From Blasia pusilla (taxonomy: Eukaryota > Marchantiophyta > Marchantiopsida > Blasiales), in NCBI GenBank assembly GCA_050084515.1, contig CM114274.1, forward strand, positions 17,546,001-17,610,000: a stretch of DNA of 64,000 nucleotides, written 5' to 3'. Numbering within the stretch: position 1 is the first letter of the stretch; the number at the start of each line of letters is the position of its first letter. The position numbers were made by a program, and so were the translations under genes. The notes beneath the pieces are model-generated. The model did no database searches and had not been told where the DNA came from. It was given only the letters and a program-made list of their open reading frames with translations. Of this stretch, positions 30,481 through 42,083 are shown in pieces.

Positions 30481-33400
30481 ACAAGACCAGAAAAGGAAGA
30501 AGAGGGCTGCTTGTTTTCATAAGTTTCAAATGCATTTTTTCCTTCCAGCTTCTTCCAGGTCGAGTTGTCTTAGAAAAAAAAATCGTTCTATTTTTCAATC
30601 TAATAAAAAAATAAAACAAAATGTTTTATTTTTACATAAATTTCACTCGATGAGTAAAAGACTCTAATGACAAATTATTTCTACTTTAAATAATTATTTT
30701 CAAATTTTCTCCAGACTGCGTCTGGAGCAAGATTGCATGTTCATAGATAGATCTGTAAGACTGTAACTTGTGAGGTCGGGAAGAGGATCGTCGTGAGTGG
30801 GTGCTTTAATCACTGCGGTTGTGGGAACTGCACATCCTCGAAACTGTGCGCGCTTGCTTGGACGGAACCACGGGATCAGAATGAGGTTGCGCGGTAACCT
30901 CAGTAAGAACAGCGCATCCCGTCTCTGTCATCGTCTCGGACAGCGGCGCATGACAGCGACGGAGATATTCTCCGGTCTTAAAGCATATGCACACTCGTCC
31001 AGCCAATTTTAATAGTTCTTTAGAAATGATTTCTGCAATGAGATTTTTTTGCATGAGCATCACATCTGGCTGAGAGGCTCCCACGGGTGAATTTCTATCT
31101 CTAATTTTCTCTATATGAAGCTAAATTTTGTTTTTAGTTAATTATATTGAAATTTATTCTTAAAACTAATAAAAAATTAAAATTAAATTATTATTAAAGA
31201 TAGAATATTTTTAATTTATTCTTGAAAATAATTCTTAAAAATTTTTACTTTTTTATTTCAAGTAAATTTTGGAAAGGAGTTTACAAATTATTATGAAAAT
31301 ATGAGAAAAGATAATAATAGAATAGTCAAAAAATGTCTTCTTTGAAAGGATGAAAATGTTTAAAATTTTTTTTCTACTTTCAAGCTTTCATCGTGAGGGA
31401 TTTCTGAAGATCATTTTGAAACAAATTTTGGATCAAAATGAATGATTTTATTATTAATTTAGAGATAGCGGTTGGAAATTAATGATAAATTTTTTTATAA
31501 AATAAAATAAGGAAATGTCTCACTTATTTGAACTTTAAATTTCATTATTATTCATATATTTAAGCGGAAATTTTTCTTTACTATTTACTCATCAACTCTA
31601 TAATTTTGAATTGAATTTTTTAACATGTTTATAATATAAAGCTTCATGATATTCTTCATTTGTGAAGTACTTTCATTTCCATTCATCTAATTGAGTGCAT
31701 TGTACATGAAAAAGGTTACTAGTGCTATTAATAAATGCATGTATCTAATTAAAATCCAATTAATTTTTATGAAGAAAAAATTTGTCCAAAAAAATATATG
31801 CATATGTTGTCCATCTTTAGAAAGATCCAACCAAAAAGGAAAGGAGACTAAATCTTATTGCAAAAAGACCTTTTTTCTTTTAATACTCTAGAGGAATTGG
31901 AGTAATAATCATGATGTCCATGAAAATATTTTCTGTTGCTTGTATGAAGAAAAAAATGTTCTTTGCCATGTGTCAAATAAAGAGGCTCTTCAAAATAAAA
32001 TAAAAAAGGTCCTCCTCTCTTAATAGGTAAGATGTTTCTTTTATCCATCATATATAAGAAAATTTTCATTTTTTTCAATGATGAAAAAAAAAGGGGAAAA
32101 AGGCCATGGGAGGCTATTAATTTATGTTGTGCAACATACATATCGCTACAAAACATAGATCAATTTCAATATCCATACAAGTCATAATGAAGTTGGAAAT
32201 CACACTCATAACTCCTTGGGAACAAGACACATGCAGAATCTTGTGTCAAAAGTTATCCAAGAAATCAAAAAGCATATCTCACACTCTCAATAGTTGTGTC
32301 GCAAGTCAAAGAAAAAACCCACTCTTGTGGTGAGAGACTTTGATTACTTATCAGGAAATTGAGACTTCTTTACCTCATAGAAGGAGGCTTAATAGGATGG
32401 ATGATAGAATGAAGTCTCAAAGCTCTCCTCCCTTGTGCTATACCCTCTCACTCTCTCCCAAGTTTTCTCCTTGATTATGTTTGGCATTTTCTACATTTGT
32501 GTCATTTCTCTAACCTTGATCGACTACAGTGGGTCAAGATAGACCTTCAACTCTGTGAAGTCAATCATGCTCAAAATAGGAACTTTGCCGAATTGACAAG
32601 CCTCAAAATACCACCACCAAGATTGTGTCCATTATCCCTTAAATATATGGAAGTTGAAATGGTACACAATTACACACATGATCCTTTCAATTTCCCAATC
32701 ATATCAGAATATCCATCTTGCAAGAGAATTTCTGACTGTATTCAACATCTCACACACCCTTGGTCCCTTAGGATGGTGTGCTTTACCATAACATTCAATG
32801 TTGTCAGAGTCATCTATTGCAAGTCAATATAGTGTCATAGTCTCCATGATTAAACCTTTGGATTATTGGTCTATGTGTTTCTCCCCAAATATTTGTGTAT
32901 GCTATACCTCAATGTATCTTGAAACTAGGAAACATCCAAGCTCTCAAACTTCATCAAAATCACTTATCAAAATATCTCTACCCGTCAAGAACATTCTTTC
33001 ACCTAAATACTGAAGTTTTTCAAAGAGGATAAGTCCAAGGCAGTGAGCTCTACAAGTAAAGGTGGGTGTGATCATACAGTAGATCCTGGATTAAGTTTAC
33101 TCTGTTGGGGATTATGAGATGAAATGGTCAAATGGAGAGGAGAGAACATGGGTGTGAAGAGTGTTCTTGATGATCAAGAGGGGGGAGTATTTTGGGATTG
33201 TGAGTTGACTTGTTCTGCATAGGTTTACAATCCCAAGGCTGATTCAATTGTGAAAATAATGGGTTGTTTTAGACATAAACATTATGAGAGATTTTCCTAT
33301 AATGGTGGAGGGTTTGTAAACCTAACATGTACAAACTGTGAGTCTACACTGAGCCTGGATGATTTTCATGGTCGGGTGCATAGGGAAGTAGAAGCTTTAG

Positions 33401-34317
33401 TGCCCAGAGGAGGGAGAGATACCACTGGTGGGATACGGTTGGACGGTCTCACCAAATCATAACAAAGACGACATGTAGGTGCATTTACTTCCAAATTTAG
33501 GAGGCAACGGTGGTTTTTGTCATAGTATGCAGCCAAAGTGGCTGCTTTGAGTACAAAGCGCAAGAAGCTAGAAGAGTTGTTAGGAGTAGCAGCAGATAGG
33601 AAAGATTTGAGATTGTTCTTGAGGAATATACTAAATGGGTATAGGATTGGTGCCTTTGGTGGGAAGGAGGCTTTGTGGGATTTCATGACAGATGTAGCCA
33701 GAAATCTAAGTAGGATAGCCAAGGGATTCCGCTACAATAAGAGGACCATAGCCATAGCCCAAGCCATGTTGCAATTTGGTGGTCGGCAAGTGGTCCATTT
33801 TTTTTCAGAAAAATTTGGGAGGACCAAGTGTGAAGACTATAAAACGTGATAGAGCCAAACTCCCACCTTTTAGAGCTGGACTTGGTATGGAAATATTCTA
33901 GGAGGTCGCCCGTATATTATCGGCATCAAAAGTGGCCCTTGGAACTCATGGAGATGTGTCTGTCATGTTTGCAGAGGATGAAACTAGGATAATGAGAGAC
34001 CAAGGTGCGTTCCTCCGGATGATCTTCTTGTGTACAATTGATGGTTGAGTTCAAGTATCACAGAGGTTTAAGTATCATATAGTGTTGTTCATTTGAGTCA
34101 CAATCTTACTCACTAAACTGTTTTCCACAGAGGGGAGCCAAAATACGACACCTTGATTGGGTTCTATGGCCAAACAGAAGGAAATACATGTTCTTATGGA
34201 TTGGAGGTTTTGGTGGGTGAAGACGATGAGGGATATCATAATATTGTGACTAATTTTCAGGGCTACACTAAAGGCATGTATGCTTGAGTAATCATTGTAA
34301 ATTCGCTTCATGAGTCT

Positions 34318-35562
34318 ATGCCCAAGTTAGCGCTCTATGTTACTACAACTTGTAATAAGTTCACTGTAGACTGGGTGAGACATCAATGGGTGGAACTGAA
34401 ATCTATATGGGATAAGTATTGTCGTGCGGAGGTTGGTCCTCTATTAGGACATGCTAGCAATGGGGATTCTCGTCGATGGAAATTGATGATGGAAGACTAT
34501 AGAGGAGCTAACAGTTATGTTCCGCGGTACAATGTGGGTTGGGAAGGATTGCACCACTCTGTGTCTGTTTTGCCTAGTGGGGATCTATACGGTTTTGGAG
34601 ACCAAGATCCAGCTCATAATGCAAAGAAGGAAATAAATCCTTTAGATCGTTGTTCAGCTACTTTAGTCCTTGGAGATCACCATGCCTCATTATCATATAT
34701 AACTAACGTATACAATCACTACAATCTGAGTGCACATGGATTGAAGTGGGATGATGTGAATAGAATTGACATACAGAATTGGGCAGGCCCTCAAAGGATA
34801 GCTGCAAGGAAAGTGCAAGCTTGTTTGGAACACATATTTAACCAAATGGATGTTCGCCATGAGAGAAGCTTAGGGACTCAATTGTACTTGGAGGTTTATG
34901 GAGACTACATAAATATCTTCTTTTCACAACAACATGATTTGAGGAGTCGAGTAGTGTTAGCATCTAAAGTGTCTTGGTTTTTCAGATTGTGGAGGCTTTG
35001 GTTGAAATATGGGGATCATTTTGTAACTGGAAATGTTGGATCCGTGACAGAGAAAAATGCGATATCTGTCCAAGCTTTCCATGCTATTAACATGTCATGT
35101 CATTTCATAATACTACTGGTATGTGCCTTTTGTGACAAGTGGCCATATCTCAAAGTCCCTTTTCACTTGTTGGGGTCTGACTATTGTAAGATATTTTTCA
35201 GCAAAGTTGGAGGCATGAGCAGCCATGAACAAAATTATGACTTTGGATCTTTGTTAGATAGTGCTGTGGGAGTGAATCGAATCGCTGGCTTGGAGTTTAG
35301 TCCAGAGGGCTTGAAGATAGGTCGGTCGCATCCAAAGCAAGACCATGTGTGGGGTACTTTACATCCCTTAGGTGTTGAAGAGTTGGCTCCTGATTTGTTT
35401 GATTACTCATTAGTTGGGACTAATGAGCTAGTAGTTGACGCTCTCAAAGAGGGCTTGGATGCTGCCAAGTGCATACTAACTAGTTTGAACATGTCTCCTA
35501 GAAGTTCTTTGCCACTTGCCCAAAGAAGATGGTGGTTGGATTCTTGGGATGTGGAGGCGTAG
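34318..35562 (+). CDS. 414-residue transposase-like protein segment, longest open frame in the window
   Basis: Begins at an internal Met (34318) that is probably not the true start, since homologous-looking sequence continues upstream after a stop. Notable motifs: TTTCNKFTVDWVRHQWVELK, GPLLGHASNGDSRRWKLMME (about residues 41-58) and LLGSDYCKIFFSKVGG (near residue 284). The spaced acidic residues (AEDET upstream, NGDSRR, SDYC...FFS) could be an RNase H-like DDE/D catalytic set, but that is inference. There are two Trp-rich helical stretches (WFFRLWRLWLKYG) and a basic/Trp end (QRRWWLDSWD). It lacks stops for 1.2 kb in a region where every other transposon frame is broken, so it may be younger or under constraint. 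Confidence 0.6.
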   Translation: MPKLALYVTTTCNKFTVDWVRHQWVELKSIWDKYCRAEVGPLLGHASNGDSRRWKLMMEDYRGANSYVPRYNVGWEGLHHSVSVLPSGDLYGFGDQDPAHNAKKEINPLDRCSATLVLGDHHASLSYITNVYNHYNLSAHGLKWDDVNRIDIQNWAGPQRIAARKVQACLEHIFNQMDVRHERSLGTQLYLEVYGDYINIFFSQQHDLRSRVVLASKVSWFFRLWRLWLKYGDHFVTGNVGSVTEKNAISVQAFHAINMSCHFIILLVCAFCDKWPYLKVPFHLLGSDYCKIFFSKVGGMSSHEQNYDFGSLLDSAVGVNRIAGLEFSPEGLKIGRSHPKQDHVWGTLHPLGVEELAPDLFDYSLVGTNELVVDALKEGLDAAKCILTSLNMSPRSSLPLAQRRWWLDSWDVEA

Positions 35563-35583
35563 ATTTGGCCAGAAACCGTTGTA

Positions 35584-36535
35584 ATGAAGGAAGCTATGAC
35601 ATGTGATGATGTTGAGGATCAGTTGGGTCATCAGTCTTCAGTAAGGCCACGTCATGCTGAGGAATCAAGCACAGATTTTATGGAGTTGGAAGATCCAGAA
35701 GAAGATCTAAATCATCTTGATGCATGGACAAATGTTGAAGAAGCATTAGTGCATGCTCCTCCCTTTGATGTAGATTAAAGTGCCTCTATGGATTTAGATC
35801 CATCTGCCAAGGTTGAGTTATTGGGACATGAGGTAAGACATATATTTTCACAAGTTTTGCAAGATACCACGGATGTGCAAGTTCCTTACAGAGTGGTTCC
35901 GACAGTGACTTTTCAGGGGAAAGTATATTTCAAATCTAGACTTGTAAGTGAACTATCTTGCAATCCTTTCATGTCAAAGGATAGGCTAACGCGGATGGCC
36001 CAAAAGACATTCTACACCACTAGTAAGGGCAAAGAGCGCAACCTACATTCTCCATCTTGTTTTGTAGATATTGGAAGTGACATAGCTATTTTTTTTGAGT
36101 CTTCTTCGCCTGCTCGTCCTTCCACTCGATCAAGTAAGTCAAGGAATAGAAAAGGCAATGAAAAAGAAGTGGAGCAATCACTTATCACTAAAGAATTCTG
36201 GCTGGGTCGCATTTTGTTCATCAAACAACAGTATGGAAGGCAATGGAGTAGGTGTCGTGGCCCCATTGATCTTTTGGACAGACCTGTACCCTCAGTTGGA
36301 CAAACAAGACCAGAAGTATATGCCAATTACTCTGTAATTGGTACAAGCGCTCTGGTAAAACCAATACCCTATTCACCTATCATGCATGTGACGGGAAATA
36401 TATTAATATTGAAATGGTAATTTCTAACGTCAGCTTGTCTATGAAGCCAAGTCTTACATCTCGAGTGTATGCATTGGATACATTTGACCTAGATGTTGTA
36501 AATGAGTATATTCGTATTGTGTCTTCATTTTGCAG
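35584..36535 (+). pseudogene. C-terminal part of the transposase-like gene, frameshifted
   Basis: 35,584-35,778 is acidic (MELEDPEEDLNHLDAW). 35,788-36,420 reads LGHEVRHIFSQVLQDT, then VPYRVVPTVTFQGKVYFKSR and MSKDRLTRMAQKTFYT. Near 36,100-36,340 another frame is better (DLYPQLDKQDQKYMPITL). A third continues NWYKRSGKTNTLFTYHACDG and INIEMVISNVSLSMKP to a stop at about 36,536. The succession indicates at least two shifts in one ancestral protein. No domain recognised. Confidence 0.45.
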
Positions 36536-36539
36536 GTGA

Positions 36540-38700
36540 GTTGCTTGCATGTAGGAGTAGAGGAAGATGATCACACTTGATATTTTGTTGCTTGCTTAGG
36601 TATGTAGAAGGTATCCTAGAATTATGTAGTTGTGACATTTAGTGGGTGGGAATAGGCTAGGGGAGATGACGGGCTGGAAATTTGGGCATCAGACTCATTA
36701 TGAGGTTCAAGTCCTCTCCGTCATAAGTGCCAACCTTATCGAGATAGATGACGTTGTACCAATCAGTGAAGGTGTCATGCAGATAACTCTCCCTAAATTT
36801 GAATGTCTTATTCGACAATCTCAATGACAAGCATGGCATTGTGTACAGACTCTACTTGAAAATTAAAAAACATTCCTATTGTCAGCTAGTGGGCTCACTA
36901 TTTCTACAATCTTCAGAGTTACATGTACATATCAAATCAGTTGAAGTAACCATCTTCCTTACCCTTGAACTCAATTTGGCTGAGTGTCAACACAATGAAG
37001 AGACCCAAGTTCCAGGTTACCAACCACACCCCGCACTAATGTGACAGATTCATACACTCCTTTAATTAAGGCCTCACAAGATGAAAACAAAGAATTGTAT
37101 ATTCTAATGTAGTAAAGGATTTCTATCAAGAGTTCAACAAGAAGTATCAATTGATTTGAATTCGTTCCTTTTAAGAATAGGATCTGGATCAGAAATTACA
37201 TTTAAAGATTTTGAGTTGATTCTGTGTAGTCTATGCATCAAAAAAGCATAAGGTGGATTTAACAACAGCACCAGACTGAGTGTTTAACGTGTACATCTGA
37301 ACAGGATTTTAATTATAAGGAGGTGAACTTCTCCTAAAACAGAATTAAATCGAAGGGAATGTCAAATTCCAAAGACATGGTAGTACATGAGTATTCTCGA
37401 CCAGAAGAAGAGACTGCGGTGAGACATATGATCTCCCTCTGCCAAACTCATTCGAAACAGAGATGAGTGGAGAAATGATTCTCAATTAATACGTCTGCTC
37501 TTTACTCCTGTTTGAAGATACTGCTATCTGCCTCCAACTCCATCTTCAAAGCCATCAATAACAAGTGAGACTGATTCCGAAGTTCAAAGAGAAATTATTC
37601 TTCATTCCAAGAAGAGCAACTATTGTTGATTCTATGGAATGGGTCAGTTTCGTTCTTCCATGGTCGATCTCGTAGGGTGAGAGTCTTCTGTCACAAGAGC
37701 TACTCTTCCTGGTAAGTATCTGACTATGAAAATGGAAAAAAGACCCTTCTTCGACTCTCGGACTATGGTTCAAGGGGTCGAAAGCTTATACTCCTAACTG
37801 TAATTCTGTTTTAACTTCTTCCCAAAGCTACCAACCGTTCAACTCTTGCAGTGTTCACCGGATTAATATCTTCACTAAAAACTGTCACGTAACTGTCAAA
37901 AGTGTGGACTTTTGGAAAGGTAAACTCGTGATCCCTCGAACTCAGAATTAATTCCTAATGATTTAAGTGGGTCAATAACTGAACGTTCCTAGTTTCAAAT
38001 AGATTCCAATTTATTCTTATTTCCTAATATGTATTCCCTACTTTTAAATCTAAGTGAAATATTTCTAACTTTGGGAATTATTGCCTATAGGTATCTAAAA
38101 TCGTCTAAAATCTCTACAACTTAAGAAAGTGTATATCACATAGCTCTCCTCCCAAATGTGAAGCGACTCGCGAAGTTCAGAATACAGCCAAGGCCTTAGA
38201 TCTTGACATTATAAATTTCTGAGAGGAATATTCTCGCAGAATATTATGAGGAAGTGGAGAGTATTATATAGATAAGGAACCCTGATGTCGGAATAACTCT
38301 CCTGGAATACCTCGTCATCAATGAAGTAATGATTCAGGTGTCAGGAAAGTTTATAACTCACCGGATTAGAATGAGCTAAAAACTCAGGGTTATTCCGTTC
38401 CTATCACTATTGTTCCCTTAGGGGTTTCAATATGAATTGGCTGTTTCGGAGCCTCCGGGATATAGTGGTGGTCTTTAGATATTTCTTTCTTTAGTTATCT
38501 TAAGAATTGGTATATAAAACTGAGTGTATAAGCGGGTAATTTTCTGAATGGCATATACAAACTGTCCGCAGAAGAGAGCTTAGACTGCCATCTGAGACCG
38601 TGGTGGCCAAGACAGGAGCATAAGGGCCAGATTTCTTCTTGAGGGAGGCATTGAGCAAGGAGATCATAGTTCTCCCATCTTGGAGTATAGTTGGTCTGGC
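36540..38700. other. no gene recognised; may include the 3' LTR of the outer gypsy
   Basis: About 2.2 kb of short frames. On the minus strand a purine-rich run AGAAGAAAAGAGAAGG (about 38,722-38,737) followed by TGAGAACATCAG is a plausible polypurine tract and LTR start for the gypsy to the right. I could not find a matching second LTR upstream of 56.4 kb, so the LTR is unproven. Confidence 0.4.
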
Positions 38701-38919
38701 CACTGATGTTCTCACCTTCTCTTTTCTTCTCTGAGGAGTTTCTGAACTAGGGGGAACCGTGTGATCTTCCCAGTCCTCTCCATCAAAATCTCCGTCTTCA
38801 TTTGCATCACCATGCTCCCACCCGGTAACCTCATGTTCAGGAACTGTGGACTGATTTTCCTCTGAGATAGAAGAGATCTGCCTTGTAATTCTTCCGGGGA
38901 CTTTTCTTGTCTAATTATC

Positions 38920-39366
38920 TTAAGTATGTGTCTTAAGTATATATATATAGACAGTTTCTGTAGCTCTCCTTCCAAATGGCAGCGACTCGATGCCTTTTAG
39001 TGGGAGTCCATATTCAAAGGACACGGAAGGATAGTATTTTTTCACTCTGGCACCATTGGTCCTGGTAGGTAATTCTTCCCCTTCCATATCAACAAGTTGG
39101 AGACTTCCATTCTCCCATATATTAATAACTTGATAGGGGCCCATCCACCTGGTACGTAATTTGCCCGGAAACTTGTTAAATCTGTTATCATAGAGTATAT
39201 TTTTAGTCCACGGGAAGCCGATCTGGCTTATGGGACCCCTTCCACATATGTGAAATTAACATCGCATCCGACGTGACACCTTCACATCAAGATTTGGGGT
39301 TTTTCACTCAACTTTTTGAGTGAACTTTTTTCTTCTGTGAAGGCCTGGAATTTTATCAAGATTTTT
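38920..39366 (-). pseudogene. gypsy integrase C-terminal GPY-type module (outer element)
   Basis: Minus-strand frames give KFPGKLRTRWMGPYQVINIW and LQLVDMEGEELPTRTNGARV. The WMGPYQV is the GPY/F signature that follows the integrase core. It is separated from the core by a duplicated 74/89-bp insert (39,367-39,529). Downstream acidic and basic frames to about 38,712 look like the end of the polyprotein. Confidence 0.75.
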
Positions 39367-39529
39367 AACCTGGGAGCATAGTCAAGGCACACAAGGCGTT
39401 CTCTCTCTCGAACATGGACCATCCATGCCCTAGGTAGGGGAACCTGGGAGCATAGTCAAGGCACACACATGAAAGGCACACAAGGCGTTCTCTCTCTCGA
39501 ACATGGACCATCCATGCCCTAGGTAGGGG
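39367..39529. repeat. direct tandem duplication of 74/89 bp inside integrase
   Basis: Two copies begin AACCTGGGAGCATAGTCAAG and end CATGCCCTAGGTAGGGG: 39,367-39,440 and 39,441-39,529. The second has an extra internal repetition of GGCACACA. It interrupts coding sequence of the outer gypsy integrase. Confidence 0.88.
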
Positions 39530-40258
39530 GCGCCACTGCCCTGGGGTTGAGACCGCCCCCCACTGTCTTAGCCTGAATATTCGTATGTTTTAACTTCTTG
39601 TCATAAGCTTTCTTTCTCTTGTCTTGTTGAAGATAAGTTTCCTTCAGGGCATCATCTCGGTCTTCCTCTACCTGTTCCAATTGTTGTAGGCGATGCAATT
39701 CACTTTCTTCCACCCCGGATCTTCTTTGATTCATAACACGGTAAGTGGTCAGGTCAACCTCAATAGGAATCACTGAGTCCATACCATAAGTCAGGTAAAA
39801 AGGGGATTGCCTTGTTGTAATCTTTTCTGATGTGCGGTAAGCCCATAAAACTGATGCTAACTTGACACAATCTTGGTAAGTATCTTACAGAGAAATCCAT
39901 TAGCTCTCTCTGTAAGACCATTGGCTTTTGGATTATAGGTTGTAGTTGGGCGGTGTTTAATGAAGTAAAAACTAGTCAGAGCTTCAATCGTAGAATTAAG
40001 AAAGTGGGTGCCTCTATCACGAACCAGCTCCAAGGGACAACCAAACCGAGTGACAATGTTGTCAAAAAGAAAATGGGTTGTTACATGTGCATCATTAGTC
40101 GTGAGGGCAATAGCTTCAACCCACTTGGTTGCATAATCTGTAGCGACAAGAATATATCGGTTCCTTTTACGCTTTGTGACGGGTTGGATGGGGCCTACGA
40201 AGTCAATGCCCCACTTTTCAAAAGGGGCTAATGGAAGGATGGGTATCATTCCCCTCAT
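39519..40258 (-). pseudogene. gypsy integrase core (outer element), frameshifted
   Basis: 40,258-39,857 encodes the catalytic core: GIDFVGPIQP (D19), LVRDRGTHFLNSTIEAL (D81) and ANGLTERANGFL (E117), a D,D-35-E spacing with all three residues kept. A stop at about 39,860 is followed after a shift by SPFYLTYGMDSVIPIEVDLT (39,782-39,519), the usual post-core segment, then a basic region. Inserts cDNA into chromosomes. It is broken only by a shift or stop near 39,860, beside a 10-bp inverted repeat (39,884-39,893/39,907-39,916). Confidence 0.9.
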
Positions 40259-40367
40259 GGAGAGCGCTGATGACTCTCAAAATCTCCCTTTTCTCTAAAC
40301 ATCTCTTCAACTTCTGATCAGGAGTTAGCTTATATAATGTATTCTGAAGCAAGGTATAGGGTCTTGC

Positions 40368-41252
40368 TTAGTGGACAAAAACAACTCTCTGCTCTATAGA
40401 CAGCTTGGCAGGAATGATTCCACGCTGCAAGTATTGGACTATATCAAAGTATAACGAATCTGCTCCTTCAATGTGGAACAAGGCTTCATCTGCAAAAGAA
40501 TCAGAAATCTCCGCTATAGGTCCCACTCCCTGCAATCTCGAAAGATAATCAGCATTGACATGGGACTTACCCGACTTCACTTGTACTTCAAATGAAAATT
40601 CTTGGAGAAGGAGTACCCATCTTGCTATGCGCCCGGATAGATCAGCCTGATTAAATAAATATTTCAAGGCATTATGATCCGTATGGAAGATAGTATCATA
40701 CCCTAGCAAGTAATGGCGAAACTTTTTGCAAGCATATACTATGCCTAAGGCTTCCCTTTCTGTTGTTGAGTAATTCTTCTCCGCAGGATTAAGCTGCATG
40801 CTTGCATAGTAGATGGGATGGTCCCTCCCTTGAGAATCTTTCTGTCCAAGGACAAGGCCTATGCAAAACTTGGACACGTCAACATCCACATGGAAGGATT
40901 TGTTCCAATCTGGAGGTTGTAACATAGGTGCATGCATGAGCTTGTCCTTGAGGGCTTGGAATGCCACCTGTCTTTCTTCAGTCCATACGTACTCAGCATC
41001 CTTCCTCAATAACTGAGTAAGACTGGCGGCAGTCCGAGAGTAGTCCTTAACAAAACGCCTATAGTACCCCACACAGCCAAGGAATCCTCGTATTTCCTTC
41101 AGATTTTTTGGGATTTCCAGAGCCAATATAACCAAAATTTTGTCATAATCTACCTCGATACCTTGTTTGGAAATCTTGTGGCCCAATAATATACCTTCTG
41201 TCATCGCTAAGAAACATTTTTTGCTTGTAGGGACAGGCCTGCCCATCGGCAT
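40368..41252 (-). pseudogene. gypsy RT connection and RNase H (outer element)
   Basis: A 294-codon open frame: the end of RT (EGILLGHKISKQGIEVDYDK, RGFLGCVGYYRRFVKDYSR) then RNase H with FHVDVDVSKFCIGLVLGQKD, YSTTEREALGIVYACKKFRH and IFHTDHNALKYLF (Asp, Glu and Asp positions in order). The first RNase H Asp sits in VDVDVS rather than the usual TDAS. It ends NADYLSRLQGVGPIAEIS, the normal run-out before the integrase zinc domain. It degrades the RNA template during cDNA synthesis. Confidence 0.9.
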
Positions 41253-41266
41253 CGTTCAAAGGTTTT

Positions 41267-41900
41267 TCAGAGGTGTTCAATATGATTTTCTGTTCGTCCA
41301 TATACACAGAAGTCATCGATGAAAATTTCCATATAATCTCTTAGGAAGTCTTTAAATATGATCATCATTGTTCGTTGAAAAGTGGCTGGTGCATTGCAGA
41401 GTCCAAAAGGCATCTGGTTGAATGCAAATGTCCCCCAATTGGTTGTAAAGGTGGTCTTGCTCTTGTCCTCCTTCCTAATGTGAATCTGATTATAACCTGC
41501 ATATCCATCTAAGAAAGAGAATCTCTCACTGCCTGCTACTTTATCCAGAATCATATCACTAAAAGGCAAAGGATGATGGTCTTTTCTGGTAGTAGCATTG
41601 AGCTTCCTATAATCTTGGCACAACCGGATCCTATATTATCCATTAGGACTTGGGGATTTAGGAGCCACTACTATTGGGGACACCCACTCACTAGACAGGA
41701 CAGGATATATGAAGCCTGCCTTCAGGAGTTTATCCAGCTCCTTCTTCACTAAGGAAGAAGATTTGGGATTTAACCTATACTGTCTCTGCCTAACTAGAAC
41801 AGCTCCTTCTAATAAATCGATTCGATGTTCTGCTATTTCAATCGGAATCCCTTTCAGATCTTTGTGAGATTTAGCAAAAACATCTTAAAATTCAATCAAG
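41267..41900 (-). pseudogene. gypsy reverse transcriptase (outer element)
   Basis: The N-terminal piece (about 41,900-41,640) gives LNPKSSSLVKKELDKLLKAG and SEWVSPIVVAPKSPNG, then a stop. 41,623-41,267 continues DYRKLNATTRKDHHPLPFSD, RFSFLDGYAGYNQIHIRKED, NQMPFGLCNAPATFQRTMM and FIDDFCVYG. The FIDD catalytic box (about 41,320-41,310) is intact. A stop at about 41,637 and a shift near 41,260 break it. The sequence type is that of plant non-chromoviral gypsies. Confidence 0.92.
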
Positions 41901-42083
41901 AGGTCAGCATACAGTTGCCTCTCCTGATTCTGTATGGTTACACTCATATTAAACTTTTTACCTCCCTTGATCACTAAGGGAGAATATTTTTCTAAACATC
42001 TGCTCAGACATACTCTTCGTCTCTTCGAAGTAGGATCGGCTGGTTCCCAATCCCACTTCTACATTCTTACTATTCAGTGGTTG

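Larger units (their letters stand above)
26553..33249. other. long non-coding stretch, no gene recognised
   Basis: 26.6-27.9 kb is A-rich on the plus strand. 28.0-30.0 kb is a CpG-rich, low-repeat patch with a degenerate tandem of about 180 bp (28,450-28,790: CCTGGRCGG, TTTCCCG, TTTCARACTGATMG, AACGCC units). 30.2-32.1 kb is strongly AT-rich. 32.1-33.2 kb has only weak open frames. A REL-element tail lies at 30,405-30,480 and a hairpin at 27,783-27,817. Confidence 0.55.
33250..36535 (+). mobile_element. unnamed transposase-like gene, mostly degenerate
   Basis: A series of plus-strand frames forms one long protein: 33,250-33,462 (RFSYNGGGFVNLTCTNCEST, paired cysteines), 33,538-33,849 (KRKKLEELLGVAADRKDLR, VARNLSRIAKGFRYNK), about 33,960-34,030 (MFAEDETRIMRDQGA), about 34,140-34,290 (LIGFYGQTEGN), 34,318-35,562 (the long frame), then 35,584-36,535. 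I recall similar proteins as a widespread, unnamed transposon-associated family. I cannot tie it to a named superfamily and saw no terminal inverted repeats. Several stops and shifts show decay outside the 414-codon block. Confidence 0.55.

Noticed and set aside
32497-32832. Leucine-rich-repeat-like phrase (FSNLDRLQWVKIDLQLC) suggesting a resistance-gene remnant
   Set aside because: Only one loose LRR-like segment, no NB-ARC motifs nearby, and no second repeat in register. Not enough to call a gene.
38712-38740. Firm call of the outer gypsy 3' LTR starting after a purine tract
   Set aside because: The tract AGAAGAAAAGAGAAGG then TG is suggestive, but I could not find the corresponding 5' LTR, so it is only noted as a possibility.
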